The translations under genes were made by a program, and so were the position numbers. Positions 50,890-58,934 of a stretch of 64,000 nt of DNA are shown piece by piece. Under the pieces are notes generated by a model. It worked only from the letters and a program-made list of their open reading frames with translations, searched no databases and was not told where the DNA came from. The first letter of the stretch is position 1, and every line of letters starts with the position of its first letter. Source of the stretch: Candidatus Rubrimentiphilum sp. (lineage in GTDB: Bacteria > Vulcanimicrobiota > Vulcanimicrobiia > Vulcanimicrobiales > Vulcanimicrobiaceae); contig DASTDE010000001.1 in NCBI GenBank assembly GCA_035710515.1, positions 930,001 through 994,000 on the forward strand, read 5' to 3'.

Positions 50890-52475
50890 CCTTCACTGAT
50901 GCCGTTGGGCGAGAAATTTTGGAGATTGGGGTTCAGTCCGTAGCGCCGCTTCGTGTAATAGTTAAACGCGGCGGGAGCGTCGCCGATGAGGAGCGACTCG
51001 ATGCGGGAGTAAGCGCGTTTGCGCGTTGGCCGGTCGAAGTGATTCAGCGCAGCCGTTTCGGCGGCATCGAGCGCGGGATCGCAGTAGCTGCCGATGTTGT
51101 TTCCTTTTGGCGGCGCCATCTTGCATAGCCACTGCGAGGAGTTATCGGGATCGGCGCCGGCAACCCAGGCGTATTCCGCCAGATCGAATTTGCCGCTTTG
51201 CAGAATGCCGCCCAACTGCTGGGTGGCGTAAAGCATACTGTACGGATAGATCTTGATAGGTACATCGATTCCGGCCCGCCGCAGATCAGATTGCACTTCG
51301 ACGGCGATGCCCTGCGCGGTGGCGCTTCCGGCGCCATAGACGAGTTGCAGCGAGAGTTTGCGGCCGCCCTTGGAGCGCATGCCCGATGCATCGCGGCGCC
51401 ATCCGGCCTGGTCGAGCAGGCGGCCTGCCAGGGACGGATCGTACGCGGCGGGTTTGAGGCTCGAATCGAACGCCCAGTAGAAGTCCGAGAGGTCGGCGAC
51501 CGCGACCGTCGCCGTCCCAAACGTTACGTCTCTTACAAGGCGCGGATCGTTAATGGCAGCGACGATGGCGCGCCGCACGCGGATATCGTCGAGCGGCGGG
51601 CGCTTAAAGTTGAAGACGATCGACGTGTACGAGGGTGCTTTGACCAATAACGCTTTCACGCCGCCGACCTCGGTCAAGCCGTGATACGTCGTCGCACTGA
51701 TGTCGAGCAGTAGATCCGACCCGTGGGATCGCAACTCCGCCATCTGCGTATTGCCGTCGGGAACGGTGTAAACCAGGATCGTGCGCAGCTTGGGCGCGCC
51801 GCCGAAGTAGTGCGGGTTGGCCGCGTACTCAACGTGATCGCCGCGGTACCAGCGCACGACCTGAAAGGGCCCGGTCCCAATCGGCTTTTGATTGAACGGA
51901 ATCCGGTTGATGTTCGGATACCGCGCCAGCAGATGTTTCGGCACGATTCTGAACGGGTCGTCGCTCTCGCCGAAGACGGTGTCAACGAACGGCGCGAACG
52001 GCTGCTTTAAATGAAAGACGACCGTGTAGGGATCGGGCGTATCAACGGAGGCTACTTGATCGTAACCCCGCCGCTCAACCACGTTGTTGTTCGGATTCAT
52101 CACGGCTTGCCAGCTGAATTTGACGTCGGCGCTCGTAAACGGCGCGCCGTCCTGCCATGTCACGCCATGCCGCAGGTAGTACGTGATGGTACGTCCGTCG
52201 GTGCTGATGCCATGATTTTCGACGCTCGGCACCCGAGCGGCCAAGTCGGGTACTTGGTTTCCTTTGTCGTTGAGCGTGACCAGCAGATTGAACGCGAGAC
52301 TGGAAAGGAAGTTCTCGCCCGTGTTCGTTGCCAGCAGCGGGTTGAGCGACGTCGGCTCGACATAGTTGGCCACGCGCAGGATGCCCGTCGGTTTCGCAGT
52401 CGTGCCGCCGTTCTGCTTGGCGCATGCCGAAGCGAGAAGAAGCAGCGCGACGCCTAACGCGGTGAGGCGTTTCAT
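50862..52475 (-). CDS. Peptide/oligopeptide ABC transporter substrate-binding lipoprotein (SBP family 5)
   Basis: The 537-aa protein starts MKRLTALGVALLLLASAC, lipobox ASAC, and then the SBP_bac_5 pattern: TGILRVANYVEPTSLNPLLA, IPFNQKPIGTGPFQVVRWY and SQWLCKMAPPKGNN. It should bind peptides or other solutes at the membrane surface; no permease or ATPase genes lie in the operon, so its transporter is elsewhere. The ATG overlaps the EgtB-like stop (ATGA) and its end overlaps icd. The operon context suggests uptake tied to amino-acid breakdown. Confidence 0.85.
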   Translation of the reverse strand: MKRLTALGVALLLLASACAKQNGGTTAKPTGILRVANYVEPTSLNPLLATNTGENFLSSLAFNLLVTLNDKGNQVPDLAARVPSVENHGISTDGRTITYYLRHGVTWQDGAPFTSADVKFSWQAVMNPNNNVVERRGYDQVASVDTPDPYTVVFHLKQPFAPFVDTVFGESDDPFRIVPKHLLARYPNINRIPFNQKPIGTGPFQVVRWYRGDHVEYAANPHYFGGAPKLRTILVYTVPDGNTQMAELRSHGSDLLLDISATTYHGLTEVGGVKALLVKAPSYTSIVFNFKRPPLDDIRVRRAIVAAINDPRLVRDVTFGTATVAVADLSDFYWAFDSSLKPAAYDPSLAGRLLDQAGWRRDASGMRSKGGRKLSLQLVYGAGSATAQGIAVEVQSDLRRAGIDVPIKIYPYSMLYATQQLGGILQSGKFDLAEYAWVAGADPDNSSQWLCKMAPPKGNNIGSYCDPALDAAETAALNHFDRPTRKRAYSRIESLLIGDAPAAFNYYTKRRYGLNPNLQNFSPNGISEGWNANQWSL

Positions 52476-53740
52476 CTATCGTTGACCAAACGGAACTTCG
52501 CGTACATGTACGGATAGTCGGCAAAGAACCAGTTTCTGAAACTGCGGCGGATCAATTCGCGCGCGGTTACCGGCGAAGCACCCTTCATCACATAGTGTTT
52601 GCCGTCGAAAAAGTCGGCGCTGTATTGGGGATAACTCGCCATCGGTTCGAAGCCGGCAAACGGCGCGAATTGCGTTCCGGTCCACTCCCAGCCGTTGCCG
52701 ATGAGATCGTGGACGCCCCACGCGCTCGCGCCGCCGGGATGCGCATCGACCGGTTCCGGGTCGTAACGCTGGAAGTCGAAGTTTCCGTGTGCCGCATTGG
52801 GAGGCTCATCGCCCCACGGAAACGCGCGCTCCGTTCCTTGCGGCGTGCCGAACGCGGCACGATGGTACTCGGCTTCAGTTGCCAAGCGCGCGCCTTTCCA
52901 CTTTGCGTACGCTTCCGCGTCGGTATGCCGCACGTACACGGGCCACGACAACGGGAGCGGCAGCTCTTCGAAGACGCCGCGCAGCGCAAACGTGCCGTCG
53001 CGCTCGATCCAAAACGGCGGCACGGCGCCGCCGGCGGCGACGAACTCGCGGTACTCGCCGTTGGTCACGGGAAACCGTTGAATTGCAAAGGCTCCGACGG
53101 CGGCTTGATGCTCGTCGAACTCATTGTCCCAGCCGAACGGGATTGCGTCGCGGCGCGCGCCGAGCGTAGCCGTGCCGGACGCGATCTCAACGAATTCGTT
53201 GCGCGGCGGCGTGGAATCGCGGTGTTTTTGCGTCATGCGCCGCTTTTTTTCGGGCGCCAGCTGATGGAGGAGATAGATCAGCGTCTCGTGGTGCATCGGT
53301 TCGTGCTCGAGCGCCGTGTAGATCGCCTGTCCGCGAACGAGGCGCGGCACGTTCGGATCGACGAGCTGCGCGTTTGAAATCGCCGCATAGATGCGCTCGT
53401 CGCACTTGCGGCCGAAAGCTTGGGTTTGCTCTTTAGTCGGCCAATCGTCGCGTTCGTGCTTGCTCGCGTCTGCGACGCTGGACGGATCGATGCCCCGTTC
53501 AAAAATCTTTTCGAGGCGCGCGTCGAGTGGAGCTTCGCCCAAGGCGCGCTCGTTGACGACAAGATAGCTGAACACCGGCAGATGGCCCTCGTAAAACGCA
53601 AACGGGTGCCGCAGCGGAATCGGGCGATCGTAGTACGCGGCCGGTTCGACCAGCGAGAATATGTGGGCGGATCGTTCGCGGTTACGGCGGTACCAATCGG
53701 CGAGCGCCTCGCGGTCGAGCTTTTCAACTTGACTCAGCAC
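52472..53740 (-). CDS. EgtB-like sulfoxide synthase (DinB plus FGE-sulfatase domains)
   Basis: GTG 53740, with AAGGAG 7 nt upstream, gives a 422-aa protein, the usual EgtB size. The N-terminal DinB_2 part supplies the iron triad: H53 in YEGHLPVFSY, and H146/H150 in EHEPMHHETL (HX3HXE). The C-terminal FGE-sulfatase domain has FPVTNGEYREFVAAGG, HTDAEAYAKWKGARLATEAEY, and the end RNWFFADYPYMYAKFRLV. Family members form the C-S bond in ergothioneine or, as SenA, the C-Se bond in selenoneine. No egtD methyltransferase is nearby, so the product is undecided. A longer open frame upstream is an artefact of the next gene. Confidence 0.8.
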   Translation of the reverse strand: MLSQVEKLDREALADWYRRNRERSAHIFSLVEPAAYYDRPIPLRHPFAFYEGHLPVFSYLVVNERALGEAPLDARLEKIFERGIDPSSVADASKHERDDWPTKEQTQAFGRKCDERIYAAISNAQLVDPNVPRLVRGQAIYTALEHEPMHHETLIYLLHQLAPEKKRRMTQKHRDSTPPRNEFVEIASGTATLGARRDAIPFGWDNEFDEHQAAVGAFAIQRFPVTNGEYREFVAAGGAVPPFWIERDGTFALRGVFEELPLPLSWPVYVRHTDAEAYAKWKGARLATEAEYHRAAFGTPQGTERAFPWGDEPPNAAHGNFDFQRYDPEPVDAHPGGASAWGVHDLIGNGWEWTGTQFAPFAGFEPMASYPQYSADFFDGKHYVMKGASPVTARELIRRSFRNWFFADYPYMYAKFRLVNDR

Positions 53741-53751
53741 GGACTCACTCC

Positions 53752-55476
53752 TTACTTGCGGCGGGCGGAGTTTTCCCTGTGTGTTGCGAGCAATTCTTCC
53801 AGCGGCGCCGGGTCCAAGGGCGGGGAGAACAGGTTGCCTTGCACCAGATCGCAGTCGTGGGAGCGCAGAAATTCGAACTGCTCGTTCGTTTCCACGCCCT
53901 CGGCCACGATCTTTAACCCTAGGCTGTGGCCCATGGCTACGATCGCCTTCACCAGGGTTTCGTCGCTGCCGCGGCTGCCGATGCCCGCCACGAACGAGCG
54001 GTCGATCTTCAGGTGGTCGGCCTCGAAGCGGCGCAGATAGTTCAGCGACGAGTGGCCCGTCCCAAAGTCGTCGATGGCGATTTGGGTGCCGGCGTTTTTC
54101 AGGGCGTGAATGGTCTCGATCGCGTGCTTGGCGTCGAAGAGTGCCATGCTTTCGGTAATCTCGACCTCGATGGATTGTGGAGCTAAACCGGCCTCGGCAA
54201 CGATCGAGACCAGCCGCTCGCAGAGATCGCGCTGATGAAACTGCCGCGCCGAGATATTCAGCGCGAGTGTCATGAAGCCGAATTTGTCCTGCCACTTACG
54301 CATGCACTCGGCGGCGGTTTGCTCGACCCATTCTCCCAGCGGAATAATCAGGCCGCTGGCTTCGGCTGCGGGAATAAAAGCGTCGGGCGATATCAACCCT
54401 TGCGTCGGGTGATTCCACCGAACGAGTGCCTCGACGGCAACGATGGGATTGCCGTCAGCCATCTGCAAGATCGGTTGATACTGCAGTAGGAATTCGTCAT
54501 TAGTCAGTGCCGCCCGCAGCTGTTTTTCTTGCGCCAGCCGCGTGCGGATGGGCGCGTCGAATGCTTCGTCGTAGAAGAAGTAGGCGTTACGCCCCTGTTC
54601 CTTGGCGTGATACATGGCGATGTCGGCATTCTTGATGAGCACCTGGTCGTTGCGCCCGTGCTCCGGGTAGATTGCGATGCCGATGCTGGTCGTTATGTAC
54701 TGTTCGTAGCCTTCGATCCGGTACGGCTGGTCGACGCTGTGCCGCAACTCCTCGGCAAGCTGACGCACATCTTCTTTGCCGGAGCAGCGCGAGACGAGCA
54801 CGACGAACTCGTCGCCGCCCAGACGCGCAACGATTCCGCGGTTCTTGACCAGCAGGACGAGCCGCTCGCCGATGAGTTGCAGAAAGCGATCGCCGAGCGC
54901 GTGGCCGAGGGTATCGTTGATGTCTTTAAAGCGGTCGAGGTCGAGAAAGAGCAGTGCGACGCACGGTTCGTGACCAGGAGCATGTTCGAGTGCGTCGCGC
55001 AGCCGTTCCTGAAAGAAGATGCGGTTGGGCAATCCGGTCAGCGAATCATAATAGGCCAGCGTGCGCATGTGCGCGCGCGTGCGGCGCATCTCGGAGAGAT
55101 AGTGGGCCTCTTCGATCCGGAAAAAGATATTGCCGGTGAATTTGCCGCCTTCGACGATCGGGATCGTCGTGACTTGAACCGGCACCGCCGAGCCGTCCAG
55201 CCGTGTGAGATCCATCTCGGCGGCGGTCGGCTTATTGGCGCGCGCGGCCTCGAGCGCCTCAGATACAAATTTTATGGAGTCGGGTGCAAGCTGCGTGATG
55301 TCGAGCTTGAGAAGCGCTTCGTTTGAGTAGCCGGTCAGCTCCGATGCAGCCGCATTCGCGGCTAAGACGCGTCCGGCGCGATCGAGCGCGAAGATCGCGC
55401 TCGGCGTGGTCTCGAAAAGCGATGCAAAGACGCGCGGGTCAGTGGGCCAGGTACTCACGGAGACCGTGGACGCCAC
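53752..55476 (-). CDS. PAS-GGDEF-EAL cyclic-di-GMP regulator
   Basis: The product has a PAS domain (residues about 15-120), a GGDEF domain with an intact LGGDEFVVL (about 220), and an EAL domain starting near VEALVRWNHPTQG, with the EAL glutamate, NISARQFHQ, ESMALFD, DDFGTGHSSLNYL and EGVETNEQ motifs. Both catalytic signatures are complete, so it may make or degrade c-di-GMP depending on the signal. No membrane helix or signal peptide is seen. The start is uncertain: TTG 55512, GTG 55476 and GTG 55458 are in frame; 55476 limits overlap with the ALDH gene to 38 nt. It follows that gene and leads into EgtB-like after 11 nt. Confidence 0.88.
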   Translation of the reverse strand: MASTVSVSTWPTDPRVFASLFETTPSAIFALDRAGRVLAANAAASELTGYSNEALLKLDITQLAPDSIKFVSEALEAARANKPTAAEMDLTRLDGSAVPVQVTTIPIVEGGKFTGNIFFRIEEAHYLSEMRRTRAHMRTLAYYDSLTGLPNRIFFQERLRDALEHAPGHEPCVALLFLDLDRFKDINDTLGHALGDRFLQLIGERLVLLVKNRGIVARLGGDEFVVLVSRCSGKEDVRQLAEELRHSVDQPYRIEGYEQYITTSIGIAIYPEHGRNDQVLIKNADIAMYHAKEQGRNAYFFYDEAFDAPIRTRLAQEKQLRAALTNDEFLLQYQPILQMADGNPIVAVEALVRWNHPTQGLISPDAFIPAAEASGLIIPLGEWVEQTAAECMRKWQDKFGFMTLALNISARQFHQRDLCERLVSIVAEAGLAPQSIEVEITESMALFDAKHAIETIHALKNAGTQIAIDDFGTGHSSLNYLRRFEADHLKIDRSFVAGIGSRGSDETLVKAIVAMGHSLGLKIVAEGVETNEQFEFLRSHDCDLVQGNLFSPPLDPAPLEELLATHRENSARRK

Positions 55477-56875
55477 CCTCGCGCCCGAATCCGGATTCGC
55501 GATAACCGCCAAAGGGCGAACTCGGATCGAATTGGTTGAACGTGTTGCACCACACGACGCCGGCGCGCAAATACTGCGCGATGTACATATTCTTGCTCCC
55601 CTTGTCGGTCCAGATTCCCGCGGAGAGGCCGTAGGGCGTGTTGTTAGCTTTGTCGACTGCTTCTTCGGGGGTCCTGAACGTCAGGATTGAAAGCACGGGA
55701 CCAAATATCTCCTCACGCGCAATCCGGTGAGACTGTTGGACGTTGGTGAAGAATGAAGCCGGGAAGAAGTACCCGCGTTCCGGAAGCGCGCACGACTGCT
55801 GGACGAGCGTCGCGCCTTCGTCGATGCCGCTGCTGACCAGTTCCTTGATTTTCTCCAGCTGCATCTTTGAATTGATGGCGCCGACGTCCGTGTTTTTGTC
55901 GAGCGGGTTTCCCAGGCGCAATGTTTGAATGCGATCGGTCAGCCGCACGACGATCTGCTCGTGAACGCTCTCCTCTACGAGAAGCCGCGAACCCGCGCAG
56001 CAGACGTGTCCTTGATTGAAGTAGATGCCATTCACGATGCCTTCGATCGCTTGATCCATCGGCGCATCGGCGAAGACGATGTGCGCTGCTTTCCCTCCGA
56101 GTTCGAGGGTAAGCCGCTTCCCGGTGCCGGCGATGGAACGTTGAATGGCTTTACCTACTTCAGTCGAGCCCGTGAATGCAATTTTGTCGACGTCGCTATG
56201 GCCGACGAGCGCGGCGCCGCTTGCGCCGTCGCCGGTGATGACATTGAATACGCCCGGGGGAAGATCGGCTTCGGCTGCGATCTGCGCGAGCGCCAGTGCG
56301 GTCAACGGCGTCGTTTCGGCGGGCTTCAGGACCACCGTGTTGCCGCAGGCCAAGGCCGGCGCGACCTTCCACGCCGCCATGAGCAGCGGGAAATTCCACG
56401 GCACGATCTGACCGGCCACGCCGATTGGCTGCGCTTGCTCTCCCGCGCGCATGGCCCACTCGAGTTTGTCGGCCCAGCCGGCATAATAGAAGAAGTGCGC
56501 AGCTGAGAGCGGGATGTCGAAGTCGCGCGATTCTTTGATGGGCTTTCCGCCGTCCATCGTTTCGAGCACGGCCAGTTCGCGCGAACGTTCGGTGATCGCG
56601 CGCGCGATGCGGTACACATATTTGGCGCGATCCGCGGGCCGCATTTTGCGCCAGTACTTGTCGTAAGCTTTGCGCGCCGCGCGCACGGCGCGATCGACGT
56701 CTTCCTCGCTCGCATAGGCAACGCGCGCCAGCGTCTCTTCGGTGGCGGGGTTCACCGTGTCGAAATACTGCCCGCTGCGCGGCGCGGTCCATTTGCCGTC
56801 GATAAACAGTCCGTACTGCTCGCGAATCGGCGTCTTGGTGGTTTCGGGGGCCGGCGCGTATTCAAATATTGCCAT
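55439..56875 (-). CDS. NAD(P)-dependent aldehyde dehydrogenase
   Basis: The full-length 478-aa enzyme has the catalytic Cys (C292 in NQGHVCCAGSR) and Glu (E258 in LELGG). The substrate/cofactor pattern VPWNFPLLMAAWKVAPAL, KPAETTPLTAL and FTGSTEVGK is standard. It follows deoC after a 25-nt gap, so a likely substrate is acetaldehyde or glyceraldehyde-3-phosphate-like product of deoxyribose-phosphate cleavage. AGGA of a short repeat 6 nt upstream of the ATG serves as ribosome site. Specific substrate is inference from context. Confidence 0.9.
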   Translation of the reverse strand: MAIFEYAPAPETTKTPIREQYGLFIDGKWTAPRSGQYFDTVNPATEETLARVAYASEEDVDRAVRAARKAYDKYWRKMRPADRAKYVYRIARAITERSRELAVLETMDGGKPIKESRDFDIPLSAAHFFYYAGWADKLEWAMRAGEQAQPIGVAGQIVPWNFPLLMAAWKVAPALACGNTVVLKPAETTPLTALALAQIAAEADLPPGVFNVITGDGASGAALVGHSDVDKIAFTGSTEVGKAIQRSIAGTGKRLTLELGGKAAHIVFADAPMDQAIEGIVNGIYFNQGHVCCAGSRLLVEESVHEQIVVRLTDRIQTLRLGNPLDKNTDVGAINSKMQLEKIKELVSSGIDEGATLVQQSCALPERGYFFPASFFTNVQQSHRIAREEIFGPVLSILTFRTPEEAVDKANNTPYGLSAGIWTDKGSKNMYIAQYLRAGVVWCNTFNQFDPSSPFGGYRESGFGREGGVHGLREYLAH

Positions 56876-56877
56876 TT

Positions 56878-56900
56878 GTCATCCTGAGCGTGTCGAAGGG
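56878..56900. repeat. Intergenic REP-like sequence acting as ribosome site
   Basis: The deoC-ALDH gap contains TCATCCTGAGCGTGTCGAAG (56879-56898), a motif that recurs in intergenic regions of many unrelated genomes. Read on the minus strand it supplies the AGGA ribosome site of the ALDH gene and abuts the deoC stop. It occurs once in this window. Confidence 0.5.
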
Positions 56901-57779
56901 TCAATCCATCGGAAAGTAGTCGCGCCCGGCGTAGTGGCCGGTCAACTCTTTCTCGTACTGCATCAGCAGATCGTCCAGCAGCGAACTGGCGCCGATGCGG
57001 AAAAGGTCGGGCGTCAGCCACGACTCGCCGAGTGTTTCTTTCATGATGACCAGATAGGTCATCGCTTGTTTGGTGTTGCGAACACCGCCGGCGACTTTGA
57101 GTCCCGCGCGGCGGCCGGTGCGCCGTGCGTAGTCGCGAATCGCTTCGCACATCGTCACTGCGACTGGGAAGGTGGCATTCGTACCGACCTTGCCCGTGGA
57201 CGTCTTGATAAAGTCGGCCCCCGCCTCGAGGGCAAGATCGCTCGCGCGCCGGACGTTGTCGTAGCTGCCCAGCTCGCCGGTTTCGAGGATGACTTTCAAG
57301 TGGACGGGACCACACACTTTTTTCACCGCGACGATCTCGTCGAAGACTTCGCGGTAGTGCCCGGACAAGAAGGCACCGCGATCGATGACCATATCTATCT
57401 CATCGGCGCCGGCCGCGATGGCTTCAGCTGTATCCGCGAGCTTCACGTCCATTGACGAGAGCCCGCTTGGAAACGCAGTCGAGACGGCGGCGACCTTCAC
57501 GTCGGTGCCGCGCAGCAGGTCCTTGGCGATCGCGACCAAGTTGGGATAGAGACAGACGGCAGCGACGTGCGGTACGTCGGGGAGATGCGGCGCCGGGTGC
57601 AGCGCCTTGGCGCACAGCGAGCGCACACGTCCTTCGGAGTCCTTGCCTTCGAGGGAGGTGAGATCCATGCACGCGATCGCGAGCTTGATCCCGGCGACCT
57701 TGGTGGTGGTTTTGATCGAGCGCTTGGCCAGCGAGCCGGCGCGCGCCTCGAGCATGACGGCGTCGACGGTGACGCTCAT
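56901..57779 (-). CDS. deoC: Deoxyribose-phosphate aldolase
   Basis: DeoC splits 2-deoxyribose-5-phosphate to acetaldehyde and glyceraldehyde-3-phosphate. The 292-aa protein has the Schiff-base lysine in DFIKTSTGKVG, the second lysine in GLKVAGGVRN and the DEIDMVIDRGAFLSG strand. It is longer at the N-terminus than the 220-260 aa forms, with LTSLEGKDSEGRV as the first strand. It overlaps the HPPD stop (ATGA) and is followed by an aldehyde dehydrogenase that can handle its product. Confidence 0.93.
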   Translation of the reverse strand: MSVTVDAVMLEARAGSLAKRSIKTTTKVAGIKLAIACMDLTSLEGKDSEGRVRSLCAKALHPAPHLPDVPHVAAVCLYPNLVAIAKDLLRGTDVKVAAVSTAFPSGLSSMDVKLADTAEAIAAGADEIDMVIDRGAFLSGHYREVFDEIVAVKKVCGPVHLKVILETGELGSYDNVRRASDLALEAGADFIKTSTGKVGTNATFPVAVTMCEAIRDYARRTGRRAGLKVAGGVRNTKQAMTYLVIMKETLGESWLTPDLFRIGASSLLDDLLMQYEKELTGHYAGRDYFPMD

Positions 57780-58891
57780 AGCGTTCCCCGGCGTTCTTGC
57801 TCTTTTTCGATAGAGACGAATAACGCCTTAAAGTTACCCTTGCCGAAACTCAAGCTGCCCTTGCGCTGGATGATCTCAAAGAACAAGGTCGGCCGGTCTT
57901 GCAGCGGCTTGGTGAATATTTGAAGCATGTAGCCGAGGTCGTCGCGATCGACCAGGATGCGGAGGTCGCGGAGGATCTGCTTGGCTTCATCGATCCGGCC
58001 CACGCGCGCCTCGAGATCGTCGTAATACGTGTCGGGCGTGTCGAGAAACTCGACGCCGTTGGCTTTTAGCGCGCGAATCGTCGCAATAATGTCGTCGGTG
58101 CGAATCGCAATGTGTTGAACGCCCGCGCCGCCATAGAAATCCAAATACTCCTCGATCTGCGATTTCTTTTTGCCTTGCGCGGGTTCGTTAATCGGAAACT
58201 TGACGCGGTGCTCGGCGTCCGTCATCACCTTTGAGCGAAGCGCCGTGTACTCCGTCGAGATGTCTTTATCGTCGAACGACACCAGCTGCGAAAACCCGAA
58301 GACGCGCGCGTAAAAGTCACCCCACGCATCCATCTCGCCCCAGCCGACGTTGCCGACGCAGTGATCGATGGCTTGCAGGTTGGGCTTCTCGACGCAGTTG
58401 GAGGCTTTTCGTTGCGCCACGAATGTGGGCATGAAAACTCCGCGGTAATTTTTACGCTCGATGAAACTGTGTGCCGTGTCGCCATAGGCGGCGATCGTGG
58501 CTTTTATAATGTGGCCGTCTGCATCGCTAAGTTCGGCCGGCTGCGCGATCGCTTTGGCGCCGCCGGCAATTGCTGCGGCAAAGGCGGCGCGGCAGTCGTC
58601 GACGAGGATTGCAATATCACTGACTCCGTCTCCATGCCGCGCGACGTGGCGCGTAATTGCGTCGTCGGGACGCAAGCTCGACGTCAAAACGAAGCGCAGG
58701 CCGTTCTGCACGAGCACATACGATGCGCGATCGGGCAGGCCCGTCTCCGGACCAGCGTACGCGACCTGCTCGAAACCAAACGCCGAGCAATAGTAATGCG
58801 CGGCTTGCTTTGCGTTGCCGACATAGAACTCGACATAGTCCCAGTCGATCTTCGCGAGCGGATGCGTTTTGGGTGGGGTGAGTGCGGACAT
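57776..58891 (-). CDS. hppD: 4-Hydroxyphenylpyruvate dioxygenase
   Basis: HPPD converts 4-hydroxyphenylpyruvate to homogentisate with Fe(II) and oxygen. The protein starts at ATG 58891 (371 aa), giving DWDYVEFYVGNAKQAAHYY at the front. The three metal ligands are His in AIDHCVGNV, His in GVQHIAIRT and Glu in LFFEIIQRKG. The longer frame to 58951 crosses the divergent start and is rejected. It is the first gene of a minus-strand run reaching icd, with ATGA coupling to deoC. The next pathway enzymes, HmgA and FahA, are 1-5 kb away on other units. Confidence 0.94.
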   Translation of the reverse strand: MSALTPPKTHPLAKIDWDYVEFYVGNAKQAAHYYCSAFGFEQVAYAGPETGLPDRASYVLVQNGLRFVLTSSLRPDDAITRHVARHGDGVSDIAILVDDCRAAFAAAIAGGAKAIAQPAELSDADGHIIKATIAAYGDTAHSFIERKNYRGVFMPTFVAQRKASNCVEKPNLQAIDHCVGNVGWGEMDAWGDFYARVFGFSQLVSFDDKDISTEYTALRSKVMTDAEHRVKFPINEPAQGKKKSQIEEYLDFYGGAGVQHIAIRTDDIIATIRALKANGVEFLDTPDTYYDDLEARVGRIDEAKQILRDLRILVDRDDLGYMLQIFTKPLQDRPTLFFEIIQRKGSLSFGKGNFKALFVSIEKEQERRGTL

Positions 58892-58909
58892 CGCAGAAGG
58901 GCACTTAGC

Positions 58910-58928
58910 GGGCCGCCCGAAGCGGCCC
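58910..58928. promoter_or_regulatory. Perfect 7-bp inverted repeat between HPPD and the 314-aa gene
   Basis: GGGCCGC (58910-58916) and GCGGCCC (58922-58928) flank CCGAA in the 43-nt divergent gap. It could bind a regulator of both tyrosine-catabolic units or fold as a hairpin in either leader. Confidence 0.4.
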
Positions 58929-58934
58929 TGTATT

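Noticed and set aside
53741-54295. Long N-terminal extension of the EgtB-like gene
   Set aside because: It is antiparallel-like Arg-rich translation of the GGDEF/EAL gene in another frame; GTG 53740 has a good ribosome site and gives the usual length.
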